DNA of 25,713 nucleotides from JANXVY01 sp038329675 (GCA_038329675.1 JBBQNE010000029.1:1-25713), one strand, 5' to 3'. Shown: positions 16,301 to 23,904, counted from the stretch's first letter. A program made the numbers and translations. The notes: a model not told the origin generated them from the letters alone.

Positions 16301-16567
16301 TCAGCTCGGTCCGAGGCCGGCCAGCACAATTTGCGTGCGGCATTTATTGGCGAGCTTCAGGAAATTATTGAGCATGCACTGTCGAACGCCCGAGACAGTC
16401 GAATCGTCGCGAATGCAGTAGCGGCGGGCATCGGCCTCGCACGCCGCGCGGAGTGCTGGTGTCACTTCCGGTGGCAATTTCACATCATTGGCGACCACTG
16501 GTGCAATCAATCCGGCGGCGAGCATTACGGCTGCCGTTATCCCAATCGTGACGATCCCCGTGCGCAT
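16301..16567 (-). CDS. Small exported cysteine-rich-repeat protein
   Basis: This is an 88-residue protein with an N-terminal signal peptide (about 1-27, MRTGIVTIGI start, cleavage near VVAND). The mature part has four cysteines (43, 51, 64, 76) in the pattern CEADARRYC...VRQCM...ANKC. This is one unit of the cysteine-rich repeat (PF00839-like) seen in short exported proteins of rhizobia; no biochemical role is known to me. The ATG at 16567 has AGGGGA about eight bases upstream, so I prefer it to the longer frame from 16645. It lies upstream of rnpB on the same strand. Confidence 0.75.
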   Translation of the reverse strand: MRTGIVTIGITAAVMLAAGLIAPVVANDVKLPPEVTPALRAACEADARRYCIRDDSTVSGVRQCMLNNFLKLANKCRTQIVLAGLGPS

Positions 16568-16693
16568 GCCAGTTCCCCTCAGCCGCTGTCCCATCCTGGC
16601 GCTCTGGACTGCCGATCGGCGCGAAATCATGGCGAAGCCTGCCACGATTTCGCCGCAGCGCGACGAATGACCTATCGATGTGGTGAATGGACC

Positions 16694-17149
16694 TCAAACG
16701 ACGCCGAACGCGCGCAATAGGGCCTCTTTCAGCCGCACGCTATCCACATCGTCTTTGTGGATAACTTCTGTTGCACCCAGCGCGATCAATTCGGCTTTAC
16801 GCGTCCGCGTCGCCTGACCGCTGATCACGATCAACGGCCCGGCGTATTTTGCTCGGCGAATGTAGGGGATTGAATTTACGGCCGTATCGGATGGTTTAAG
16901 GATGTCGTCGAGGAAGACAAGGTCGGGGACGCTCGCCAGCAGCATGTCGACGGCGGAGCCAAGTGTCTGGGCGCGACGAACCTCAATGTCATAACCAATC
17001 GCTAAGCGTAATGTCGCGCGAAGCCGGTCGGCATCGAACGTTTCGTCTTCGATGATCAACACGGTTGAGATTGGCGGCAAGCCCTTGCCGCGACGCGTAA
17101 CCTCGCTCTTTTTGGCCAAAAAATCGCCACCGGAGTTCGACGTGGTCAT
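16694..17149 (-). CDS. Stand-alone receiver protein, last gene of the GTPase operon
   Basis: This 151-residue single receiver domain is preceded by about 28 variable residues. It shows VLIIEDETFDADRL (acidic E34/D35/E36), phosphoacceptor D81 in LVFLDDILKP, a serine in LIVISGQAT and K132 in VIHKDD. It has no DNA-binding or enzymatic output, so it probably acts through protein contact or as a phosphorelay intermediate. The ATG at 17149 has GAGG about nine bases upstream; ATG 17161 and GTG 17185 are alternatives. It is 186 bases downstream of the soluble histidine kinase on the same strand and is the natural phosphate acceptor. Confidence 0.88.
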   Translation of the reverse strand: MTTSNSGGDFLAKKSEVTRRGKGLPPISTVLIIEDETFDADRLRATLRLAIGYDIEVRRAQTLGSAVDMLLASVPDLVFLDDILKPSDTAVNSIPYIRRAKYAGPLIVISGQATRTRKAELIALGATEVIHKDDVDSVRLKEALLRAFGVV

Positions 17150-17335
17150 GGTCGGCCTCATTTGCCCTGACCGGCAAGTCGGCACGCGGGCGATTGCAAT
17201 CCGAATTGGAACATCTGTCTTCTCTGTTGGAAGCGTAGAACGGCCCAGAGCATTAGGGAAGTGCGGACGGGAGCGTGTAGATGTGCACGCTGCTGGCGGA
17301 CGGATTGCTGAACCGGCGAGGTGGCGGCCATTCCG

Positions 17336-18499
17336 TCAAGCTAACAGCACCGTGGTGCTCAGTTCGCGCGGCCATCGGACCTCAAACGTCGTGCCGCGAC
17401 TGCCGCTTGCGTTCGGCAGCAGCACGATCTGACCGCCAATGCTTTCAACGGTACGTTGGACGAGTGCGAGGCCCAATCCGATTCCAAAGCTGTGGTTCGG
17501 GCTGAGGTACGCTGTCGGTCGGCCAGGGTCGGCCAACGTCCGAAACGGTAGGAATACCGCAGCGCGATGTTCAGGTGCGATCCCGGGGCCGTCATCGATG
17601 ACGCGGATCGTCAATTCTTGACCATCACTGGTGCAGGCGAGTTCGACCCGGCCAGCGTCGCGGTCGTGGTGTTTGACGGCGTTGTCGACGAGGTTGCGCA
17701 GAACCAAATCGAGGGGGGCACGCAATGTTTCGATTTGGGGCCAGTCGCCAGTGACGGTTGTTGTAATGCCGGTGCCGAAGGGGATTGAAAACGCGATCAC
17801 CTCGGCAAGCGTGCGGGTATCGACGGTTTCAACGGCCATGGCCTTGCGACCGACGCTCGAATATTCGAGCAGCCCCGATAACATCGACGACATGCGGTTT
17901 GCATGGGATTTGACTTGTGCGAGCTGCGCGCGAAGCTGCGATGGATCGCCACGACTGGCGGCCGCTTCCATGTCTTCGGTTAGGTACTGCAACGCTCGCA
18001 TCGGGGCTTTTAAGTCATGCGATACGATGGCGGCGAATTGTTCAAGGTCGCGATTGGCTCGCAGCAATTCGCGTGCCTTGAGGCTGGTATCGGCTTCCGC
18101 GATCAGCCGCGCACGGACGTGGCGCACGACCTCAAACTCGAGCGTCGCATCTAACGTCGCGCAGGCGACGAGCAGCATATAACAGCCCTGTTTGGGATCG
18201 TAGAACAACGACAGGTTGACCCGGTCGCGGGCGTCGGGCGCCATGACGATCGCGACGCCGGGCAACTCGAGCGATTGCGATGGGTCGGCTTTGAAGCCCA
18301 AAATCTCGTCTTCGGAACCAACGAACGCCAAGACCGTTTCGGCCAGGGGGCGCCCGACGCCGATGAAAGCTGCCAAATGGCCGTAGGTCCAGCGGACGAT
18401 CAGTTGGTCATCGATCCAGACGAGCCCGAAAACGCCGCGATCGGCGAAAAACCGGGCAGCGGCTGGTAAGGCTTGCGATTGGAGCGGACTAATAGCCAC
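17336..18499 (-). CDS. Soluble histidine kinase coupled to small GTPase gene
   Basis: This is a 387-residue cytoplasmic sensor kinase with no membrane segment. The N-terminal part (about 15-120) looks like a PAS-type sensor (GLVWIDDQLIVRW start). A helical linker leads to the HisKA H-box FAAIVSHDLKAPMRAL with His161. The HATPase_c domain has N-box LRNLVDNAVKHH (Asn273), G1 IDDGPGI (301-307) and G2 GIGLGLAL (339-346). It starts with GTG at 18499, inside the last codons of the GTPase gene (11-base overlap); the first ATG is far inside the sensor region, so this start is the sensible one. Translational coupling to the GTPase suggests the kinase senses GTPase state, which is inference. Confidence 0.92.
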   Translation of the reverse strand: MAISPLQSQALPAAARFFADRGVFGLVWIDDQLIVRWTYGHLAAFIGVGRPLAETVLAFVGSEDEILGFKADPSQSLELPGVAIVMAPDARDRVNLSLFYDPKQGCYMLLVACATLDATLEFEVVRHVRARLIAEADTSLKARELLRANRDLEQFAAIVSHDLKAPMRALQYLTEDMEAAASRGDPSQLRAQLAQVKSHANRMSSMLSGLLEYSSVGRKAMAVETVDTRTLAEVIAFSIPFGTGITTTVTGDWPQIETLRAPLDLVLRNLVDNAVKHHDRDAGRVELACTSDGQELTIRVIDDGPGIAPEHRAAVFLPFRTLADPGRPTAYLSPNHSFGIGLGLALVQRTVESIGGQIVLLPNASGSRGTTFEVRWPRELSTTVLLA

Positions 18500-18998
18500 G
18501 GCGCTTGATGGCCGCTGCGGTTTCTTGGAACGCTTCGGCGACGTTTGTGCCGTCGAATGCGCTTGTTAAGATCAGCGATGTTCCAGCTGGAAGACCCGCC
18601 AGAACGGTATCGATCCCGTCGGCACTTGGCAGGTCGCATTTGTTGACGATGTACTGGATGGACCGGCCTGGCAGCATTTGTGCAAAGCCATCGCCGAGCC
18701 TCAGCATCGCTGATACGGTCTCAGGGCGGGTGCGGTCTGCGATGATCATCGCGGCGGCGGCTTGCTTGACGTAGACATGGCGTAAAACGGCATCTCCGAA
18801 GTTGCCATCAGTGTCCCAGATGATGAGGCGGACGGGCGTGCCGCCGACCGATGGCAAGTGATGATCATAAATCTCGACACCGATCGTCGGCTTATAGTCG
18901 GACGTGAACCGATCAAACGCAAGCCGCCGGGCAAGTGATGATTTCCCGACCCCGATATCCCCAAGCAGCATGACTTTATAGGCGGCGACCCCGCTCAT
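18489..18998 (-). CDS. Ras/Rab-like small GTPase
   Basis: This is a 169-residue single-domain GTPase. G1 is GDIGVGKSS (13-21), G2/switch I DYKPTIGVE (Thr38), G3 WDTDGNFGD (61-69), G4 NKCD (119-122) and G5 TSAFDG (145-150). The overall layout is that of Ras superfamily proteins (Rab/MglA-like), not of the TrmE/Era or EF-Tu groups. The G3 box departs from the usual DTAGQE: alanine is replaced by Asp and the catalytic Gln by Asn, which may slow hydrolysis. It lacks a C-terminal lipidation site. Its ATG overlaps the stop of the OmpA-domain gene (ATGA, four bases) and its own stop overlaps the kinase start. Confidence 0.9.
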   Translation of the reverse strand: MSGVAAYKVMLLGDIGVGKSSLARRLAFDRFTSDYKPTIGVEIYDHHLPSVGGTPVRLIIWDTDGNFGDAVLRHVYVKQAAAAMIIADRTRPETVSAMLRLGDGFAQMLPGRSIQYIVNKCDLPSADGIDTVLAGLPAGTSLILTSAFDGTNVAEAFQETAAAIKRRGY

Positions 18999-21049
18999 CC
19001 CTCACTGCCTTCGCCAACGAACCCGACCTCAAACTCGACCCGTCTATTGGAGCTGCCTGCGCCCGAGATCGGGCTGAGGTTGTTTTCAGGCGACGTGCGC
19101 CGCAACACGACGAGCCGGTTCGATGGGATCCCACGGCGCACAAGTTCGGCGGCGACCGCATCGCCACGGGCTTGGCCGAGGACTTGGTTGGTGGTGTTTG
19201 ATCCGGCATCATCGGTGTAGCCGACAATGCGGACCAGTGATGGGTCGCGTTTCATCAGCGCGGCAAGGTCGTCGACGATGCGGGTGGCCGTCGCGCTATC
19301 GCGGAAGCCGGTGCCCTCGTTAAAGAAGATGGCGTGGCCGCGAGTAAATTGCACGAGCGCTTCGCGCGGGCTCAAGCCGCGGGCGTTTAACGCAGCGATT
19401 TCATTTTTCAGGGCCGATGTTTCGCTTGCAAGGCGGCGTGTGATGGCGCTGCGGTCGGCCAACATGCGTGCGCTTAAGGCAACCCGGTCGGCGGCCAGCA
19501 AGATGTCGGTTGGGGCAGCGACGGGGGGATCGTTGCGCGGCCGATCGGTGCCGATGTCAAGGACGGCCCGCGCGGCTGCCATCAGCTCAGCTTCGAGCGA
19601 GCGGGCTTTTGAGATGGCGGTCGGTGCGTCTTGGCCACCTTCGAGCGTGGCAGAAAGGCTGGTCGCCTCGCTGGCAAAGCGCGCCATGGCGCGTGCCGTA
19701 TCGCCGGTTGCGGCCACGGCTTCAGCGTCCAGTACGGCGGCGGCCTGCGCTAGGACGCCAGCGGCGCGCTCGCGGAAGCGCTTGTCGGTGGCCGATCTGA
19801 CCTCGGCCTCGAAGGCGGACTGTTCCTGCTTGATCTCAGCCAACATCGGGCGGACGTCTGTGCCAGCTGGCAGTGTGTTCAACCGGTCGCTGATGGCGAC
19901 GCCCGGTAAGGCGACTGCGATGCGGTTGACCAACGAAGATTGCACGTCGCCAGATGGGGTGAGGCCGTTCAGCGTCAGCGCCGTACCACCGCCCGATGCT
20001 TTAAGATCGGTCGGGAACCCCGACATGCCAGGTGTCGCTTCGATAATGCTTAGGGCAACGGCGCGGACATTGGCGTCGGCCCATCGCACGTAAGTCGTCC
20101 ATCCGAGCCAAACGACTAGCGGGATCGCGATCAACGCTGCAACGAGCGATAGCGGCCGCATGCCGTGGCGGGCGCTTTTTCGAACGGGAGCGATGTCGGC
20201 GAGGCGCTCAGACAGGCGGCCCGATAGATCAGCGAGAATGGGTTGCAGGCGGCGCGATGGCAATGACCCACTGTTTGGTGGCAACGCTTGGGCTGTGTCG
20301 ATATCGGGTCGGCAGCGCTCGATCAGGGCCAAAAATTCTTCGTCGAGGACTTTTTCGGCCGTGGCACTTTCATCGCCTTTACAACGGGCGGCGAGAAGAA
20401 ATGTTGGCGAGACCCGCAAATAAACGCGGCTGCCGCCGAGGTCGATTTCGCGCAGCGCTGAGCCATCAGCCTTGAACGCCTCGGCGGTGAAATCATTGAT
20501 GGCGGTCAGCACGCCGCCAAACACGTTATCGGCGTCGGCGCTGGCGTTGGCTTCGGGCCAGCGGGCCAGCAACTCGCCAGTCGAGCGACGGATCAAGAAC
20601 ACGTCTTCGACGGTCAAGCGGCGGCTTTCGGCGAGCGCCAATTCGGCTGGAGACTGGCCCGATGACCACGCGCTAAGGCGTACCATCAGCGCGTTTTCTT
20701 CGATCCGCCGATTGATAGCTTCTGTCATTTCGCGGATTTGGCTGGTGACATAGTCTCGGACCATCCGACCCATTGCGGGGTACAGCGCCTCGGCGATGTC
20801 GTCGCTGCTGTTGCGGATTTCGGTCTTGACGGTGCGGACGACGAGCGGGGCAAGCGCGGTTGCGACTTCGTCGTGTTTGCTGACTTCGGCTGTTCGCAAA
20901 GCGCCATCAATCGAGCGCGCCATGCTCGCTTCAAAGCTCGTATCGGAGCCAGCGCGTTGGTAGACGTCCTCGACGCGGCGCGTCAATTTCGCGATCGCTT
21001 CGCTTTCGGGCTGGAACAACAGTTCCTTGAGCTTTGCGACCTGGGACAT
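18995..21049 (-). CDS. Inner-membrane OmpA-domain protein with cytoplasmic N-terminal module
   Basis: This is a 684-residue protein with one membrane helix (about 299-317). Residues 1-298 are cytoplasmic: a helical part (1-140), then a mixed alpha/beta part (about 145-250) beginning with VEDVFLIRRSTGELLARW that resembles a roadblock/longin-like fold. After the helix, 328-394 resembles a BON domain (NGLTPSGDVQ...ALPGVAISDRL). A helical, Ala-rich stretch (400-560) follows, and 567-677 is an OmpA peptidoglycan-binding domain with GYTDDAGSN, LGQARGDAVAAEL and NRRVEFEV. The topology links cell wall to cytoplasm, as in MotB-like anchors. The gene overlaps the GTPase start. The ATG at 21049 has only a weak Shine-Dalgarno. 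It carries a long antisense frame that I regard as a shadow. Confidence 0.88.
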   Translation of the reverse strand: MSQVAKLKELLFQPESEAIAKLTRRVEDVYQRAGSDTSFEASMARSIDGALRTAEVSKHDEVATALAPLVVRTVKTEIRNSSDDIAEALYPAMGRMVRDYVTSQIREMTEAINRRIEENALMVRLSAWSSGQSPAELALAESRRLTVEDVFLIRRSTGELLARWPEANASADADNVFGGVLTAINDFTAEAFKADGSALREIDLGGSRVYLRVSPTFLLAARCKGDESATAEKVLDEEFLALIERCRPDIDTAQALPPNSGSLPSRRLQPILADLSGRLSERLADIAPVRKSARHGMRPLSLVAALIAIPLVVWLGWTTYVRWADANVRAVALSIIEATPGMSGFPTDLKASGGGTALTLNGLTPSGDVQSSLVNRIAVALPGVAISDRLNTLPAGTDVRPMLAEIKQEQSAFEAEVRSATDKRFRERAAGVLAQAAAVLDAEAVAATGDTARAMARFASEATSLSATLEGGQDAPTAISKARSLEAELMAAARAVLDIGTDRPRNDPPVAAPTDILLAADRVALSARMLADRSAITRRLASETSALKNEIAALNARGLSPREALVQFTRGHAIFFNEGTGFRDSATATRIVDDLAALMKRDPSLVRIVGYTDDAGSNTTNQVLGQARGDAVAAELVRRGIPSNRLVVLRRTSPENNLSPISGAGSSNRRVEFEVGFVGEGSEG

Positions 21050-21167
21050 GGCGGTAACGCAACCTTATAAAATAGACGCAGGTTTTAAGCCGCCCGGTTT
21101 TGAGGCCTCGAATTTTGAGGCTTCGAGTGCACGGACCTTCGCGCTCGGTATCGAACTGCGAAGCCGA

Positions 21168-21473
21168 TCAGCGCGCGATGACCCGGATTTTGTCGCCGAG
21201 TTCAGCGACGCTGCGGGCGAGTTCATCGAAAGCTGCGTGACGGTCGATGGTAGCGTCCGTCGCCATGGTTTCGATGCGTTGCTGGAGCACGGACAAACGT
21301 TGCGCGACGCCGGTTTCGAGGTCGCGAAGCCGCATTTCAACGGCTGCCAATCGGGCTTCACTGGCGCGGACGTAGTCGCCAATGAGCAGGTCACGGACTT
21401 GGTTCATTTTGTCGTCCACGAAATCGCGGGCCGGGACGGCATTGCGGAGATCGTTCAGGCTTGGCGCATTCAT
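21168..21473 (-). CDS. Small coiled-coil protein, first gene of the GTPase operon
   Basis: This is a 101-residue soluble protein with no family I can name. It is nearly all helical and heptad-like from about residue 25 on (ARLAAVEMRLRDLETGVAQR and the following LQQRIETMA), so a coiled coil is likely. The ATG at 21473 is favoured over the longer frame to 21521, since the extra residues look unstructured. It lies 118 bases upstream of the OmpA-domain gene on the same strand, close enough for one transcript. The helical composition resembles the N-terminal part of the OmpA protein, which suggests they might associate. Confidence 0.75.
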   Translation of the reverse strand: MNAPSLNDLRNAVPARDFVDDKMNQVRDLLIGDYVRASEARLAAVEMRLRDLETGVAQRLSVLQQRIETMATDATIDRHAAFDELARSVAELGDKIRVIAR

Positions 21474-21785
21474 GGCAATACTCGTTACAATGGCCGACAC
21501 TGGTGACAATGGCCGACGCAATTAGGCTCGCTGAAACCCAGATCATGGCCGTGCTTCAGAGGACTTCACGCGCTCGGCAGACGATTACCGTCCCTGAATG
21601 TAACACACCGTTACCGAAAGCAAACGGTGTGTCCTTCAAGGAGAACGGCAGGGTGACGGGCCCAGCAGCGCTTAACCTCGATCCTAAGCGGACCGGGTTA
21701 AGTTTCGGTTGCGGATAACAAAATATGCAATCTTGGGTTGTTCTAAGTCGATTTGAGCCGATGTGGGCGTCCGATCGCGGCAAGC
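21474..21785. other. Intergenic region upstream of the GTPase operon
   Basis: These 312 bases lie between the DUF2853 stop (21786) and the coiled-coil gene start (21473), both on the minus strand. They hold a nested inverted repeat (21600-21632) and a weaker 7-base inverted repeat, CTTAACC/GGTTAAG (21671-21702). There is also a duplicated ACAATGGCCGAC around 21488 and 21506. No gene is convincing; the region probably contains the operon promoter. Confidence 0.5.
21600..21632. repeat. Nested inverted repeats, hairpin or operator
   Basis: ACACACCGTT (21603-21612) and AACGGTGTGT (21623-21632) are perfect 10-base arms with a 10-base loop. The left arm also overlaps a second inverted repeat, GTAAC-ACACC-GTTAC (21600-21614). 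No T-run follows on either strand, so an operator is more likely than a terminator. It is about 130 bases upstream of the coiled-coil gene start. Confidence 0.7.
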
Positions 21786-22109
21786 TTACGCGAGTGAGCT
21801 GAGCTTGTCGTATTTGTGAGCGAGCAGGTAGTAAAATGTCACCCGGCTTTTGTTTTTGTCGGCCTTCATCGTCGTGCAAACGTCGTTGATTGCCGCGTCG
21901 AGGGCCTTGTCGTCCATCTCGAGCGCCAACTTTTTCTTGAGCCAGCTATCGCGAACGGTGGCCAATTCGTCCTTGCTTGAGCAGGAGACGAACGACCCAT
22001 CGTTGCTGCGCAACGCGATACCGCAGTGCTTGATGATCGCCTTGATGACGGCGTCGTCGGCGGCCGGGACGTAGCGCTTCACTTCGGCGGCGAAATCGAT
22101 GGTGGCCAT
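21786..22109 (-). CDS. DUF2853-family protein
   Basis: This is a 107-residue soluble protein, matching DUF2853 by length and by the C-terminal signature: LKKKLALE, LDAAINDVC and VTFYYLLAHKY. A cysteine-containing segment (VSCSSKDELATVRDSW) lies in the middle. Function is unknown. The ATG at 22109 has GGAGAGG about ten bases upstream; the frame extends seven residues further to 22130, where two ATGs precede the Shine-Dalgarno. It stands alone, with an inverted repeat in its upstream region. Confidence 0.8.
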   Translation of the reverse strand: MATIDFAAEVKRYVPAADDAVIKAIIKHCGIALRSNDGSFVSCSSKDELATVRDSWLKKKLALEMDDKALDAAINDVCTTMKADKNKSRVTFYYLLAHKYDKLSSLA

Positions 22110-22142
22110 GGACGGTATCCTCTCCATCATTGTTCAATGTTG

Positions 22143-22169
22143 GACGAGTGCACTCATGTTGCACTCGTC
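22143..22169. repeat. Inverted repeat upstream of the DUF2853 gene
   Basis: GACGAGTGCA (22143-22152) and TGCACTCGTC (22160-22169) are perfect 10-base arms around seven bases. Inside, GAGTGCACTC (22147-22156) is itself a perfect 10-base palindrome, so the element offers one full dyad plus an extra half-site. It lies 34 bases upstream of the DUF2853 start, as an operator might. It could also be the transcript end of the gene stopping at 22208, but no T-run follows. Confidence 0.7.
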
Positions 22170-22207
22170 GAGCTCGCGTAACCTACCGGATCGTCAAGCA
22201 AAGTCTA

Positions 22208-23305
22208 TCACGACGTGTACTGTTGCATTCGGCCGTCATCGGTGCCGATCGCGCGCCCAATCGCACGCCTGAAGGCGGCATAGCTGGCGTCGATCCGACG
22301 GGCACTTGCGCTAGCGGCGGCAGTTTGGGCGACGACGGCGCGGGAGATCGCATCGATCGCGCTTGCGAAGCCCGGGTCTGCGGGTTTGACCCGCCCGCCA
22401 GTCGCGAGGAAGCCATCCATAATGAACGTGTCATGGGACCGGGCTTCGGCGACGGCGGTTGCGTATTGGCTCCGTGCGACGGCGGTCAGGCGAGCGATGC
22501 GATCGCGCCCGAGCTTGACCGTTGCCTTTTGTGTGAGGGCCAAAACAAGCGTCGTGCCGAGCGGGGCGAAGGCGGTTGCGTGGACGGATTTGTAGCGGCG
22601 GGCAAGGCCAGAGGTGACGGCTGGACCGGGAGCTGTCTCGATCACGTCCGCAACGATCTGTTCTGCGCCGGTCGGGTCTTCGTCGGTCGGGTCTTCGTCG
22701 GTCGGGTCGGCAAGGGTCGCGCCGAGGCCGCGTGCGACGTCGCGGGCTAAGCCCACAGTTGAAACCGAGACGCCGGGACCGATACTGGCGCCATCCAGTC
22801 TGCACCACAGGCGGTTGCTGCCGCCGTGCCCCGCCAGGATCAGATGTAGGCCGTGGTCGCCCGCCAGCGCGGAGATCGCGTCGGCGCCACCGCCATGGTC
22901 GTACCAGGCTGCGAGATCACGGGCGTCGAGGGCATAAGTACCAGGCAGTCCGCCAATGAAGGCGAAGGCTGGATCGAGCGCGGCGAGTTGTGTGGCATCC
23001 AAAAACGTCGCGTCAACTGGTTCGCCAGGGAGGGCGTCACGAATAAATAGGTCGCCCGGGACGGCTGATTCGGTGGCGCGGCAGAGCCGGTAGGCCTGCT
23101 CGGCCCGCCAGTCGAGCGAAGCACCGCCGCTGCCAGCGACCGTGACCGACACGGCTGACGCTCCGGTATCTGAAGCGCTGATAGACGGGGCGCTGGAAGC
23201 TGGTCGGGCGGCGGCTTCGATCCCTAGTCCTGTTAGGGCGGCACCCGCACCGCCGGTGCCAGCAAGGAACGTTCGCCGGTCGAGCTTGCGGGCGTCATGC
23301 GACAT
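22208..23305 (-). CDS. Tat-exported TRAP (DctP)-like solute-binding protein, divergent orphan
   Basis: This is a 365-residue protein beginning with a Tat-type signal (LDRRTFLAGTGGAGAALTG). I assign the DctP fold from pattern only. Residues about 120-190 align in spirit with TRAP receptors (LDARDLAAWYDHGGGADA, then HGLHLILAG), LARDVARGLGATL sits where the ligand-binding GxxxxxLGA segment is expected, and the C-terminus ends in RRIDASYAAFRRA, like the terminal SYxxFR of the family. The conserved Arg of the binding segment (usually KxR) is not obvious, so ligand binding may be altered. After GATL come the repeated units DPTDE-DPTDE-DPTG, encoded by 15-base DNA repeats. No DctQ/DctM permease genes are present. 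The ATG is at 23305. Confidence 0.6.
   Translation of the reverse strand: MSHDARKLDRRTFLAGTGGAGAALTGLGIEAAARPASSAPSISASDTGASAVSVTVAGSGGASLDWRAEQAYRLCRATESAVPGDLFIRDALPGEPVDATFLDATQLAALDPAFAFIGGLPGTYALDARDLAAWYDHGGGADAISALAGDHGLHLILAGHGGSNRLWCRLDGASIGPGVSVSTVGLARDVARGLGATLADPTDEDPTDEDPTGAEQIVADVIETAPGPAVTSGLARRYKSVHATAFAPLGTTLVLALTQKATVKLGRDRIARLTAVARSQYATAVAEARSHDTFIMDGFLATGGRVKPADPGFASAIDAISRAVVAQTAAASASARRIDASYAAFRRAIGRAIGTDDGRMQQYTS
22671..22709. repeat. In-frame 15-base tandem repeat inside the TRAP-like gene
   Basis: GTCGGGTCTTCGTCG occurs at 22671-22685 and identically at 22686-22700, followed by a partial GTCGGGTCG copy. On the coding strand it specifies Asp-Pro-Thr-Asp-Glu units. Identity of the two full copies indicates a recent duplication. 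Confidence 0.9.
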
Positions 23306-23373
23306 GGGGCGGCCTCCAGAGCGGTCGCACCCTTATAGTACGGCGAATTGGACATCGATATGCCCGTTTGCCT

Positions 23374-23859
23374 TTAGCGCATGGTCGCGGTTGCTGCGTC
23401 GATCGGCAGACGATCTCGGCCAATTGTCGGCGCTTGAGACGGGCTTGCATTCCGCATCAGCCAGCGAGCGGCAAAGACGAAGCCCTCTGGACCCATGTAG
23501 CCCGATGCGCGGCCAACCTCTTGGTTGCCCTTCACCAACAGCAGCGTGGGCACCACCGTCACGGGGCCTTCGGTCAACTTCAGGTCGTTGGCTTCGGCCG
23601 CGTTCAGATCGAGAAAGCGGAGCCCGACTTCGCGCGATTCAGGGGAGGCCTGGAAGGCGGGGATCGCGTCGCGGCGCAAAATAGGGCAGTAGGTGCAGCC
23701 CTCAATTTCGACGACGACGAGTTCATAGGGGCTGGCGACGGGGTCGACGAGGCTATCGTTACGGGCGGCGAACAATTGCTCACCGGGGAGCGCGACGGCG
23801 AACGCGATGAGCGCGAGCGACACGGCGAAGTGCTGAACGTCGAGGCGGGTGATGGACAT
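23374..23859 (-). CDS. Exported thioredoxin-fold protein with CTYC motif
   Basis: This is a 161-residue protein with a probable signal peptide or anchor (about 10-32). The thioredoxin-like domain has an EIEGCTYCPILR active site (CxxC at 55-58) and the cis-proline motif TVVPTLLL (Pro104). It is therefore probably a periplasmic disulfide oxidoreductase, similar to SoxW or other thioredoxin-like proteins. The ATG at 23859 has a GGAAC-type Shine-Dalgarno about seven bases upstream; the longer TTG frame to 23904 is less likely. It is 108 bases downstream of the NicO permease gene on the same strand and 68 bases upstream of the TRAP-like gene. Confidence 0.82.
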   Translation of the reverse strand: MSITRLDVQHFAVSLALIAFAVALPGEQLFAARNDSLVDPVASPYELVVVEIEGCTYCPILRRDAIPAFQASPESREVGLRFLDLNAAEANDLKLTEGPVTVVPTLLLVKGNQEVGRASGYMGPEGFVFAARWLMRNASPSQAPTIGRDRLPIDAATATMR

Positions 23860-23904
23860 GACGCGGTTCCAGGCACAACCAAGGTGCGAGCGAGTGACGG
23901 ACAA

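Noticed and set aside
19227..20093. 288-codon plus-strand open frame
   Set aside because: It is antisense to the OmpA-domain gene and its product is Ala/Ser/Arg low-complexity.
21603..21632. Intrinsic terminator
   Set aside because: The hairpin is strong but no T-run follows on either strand.
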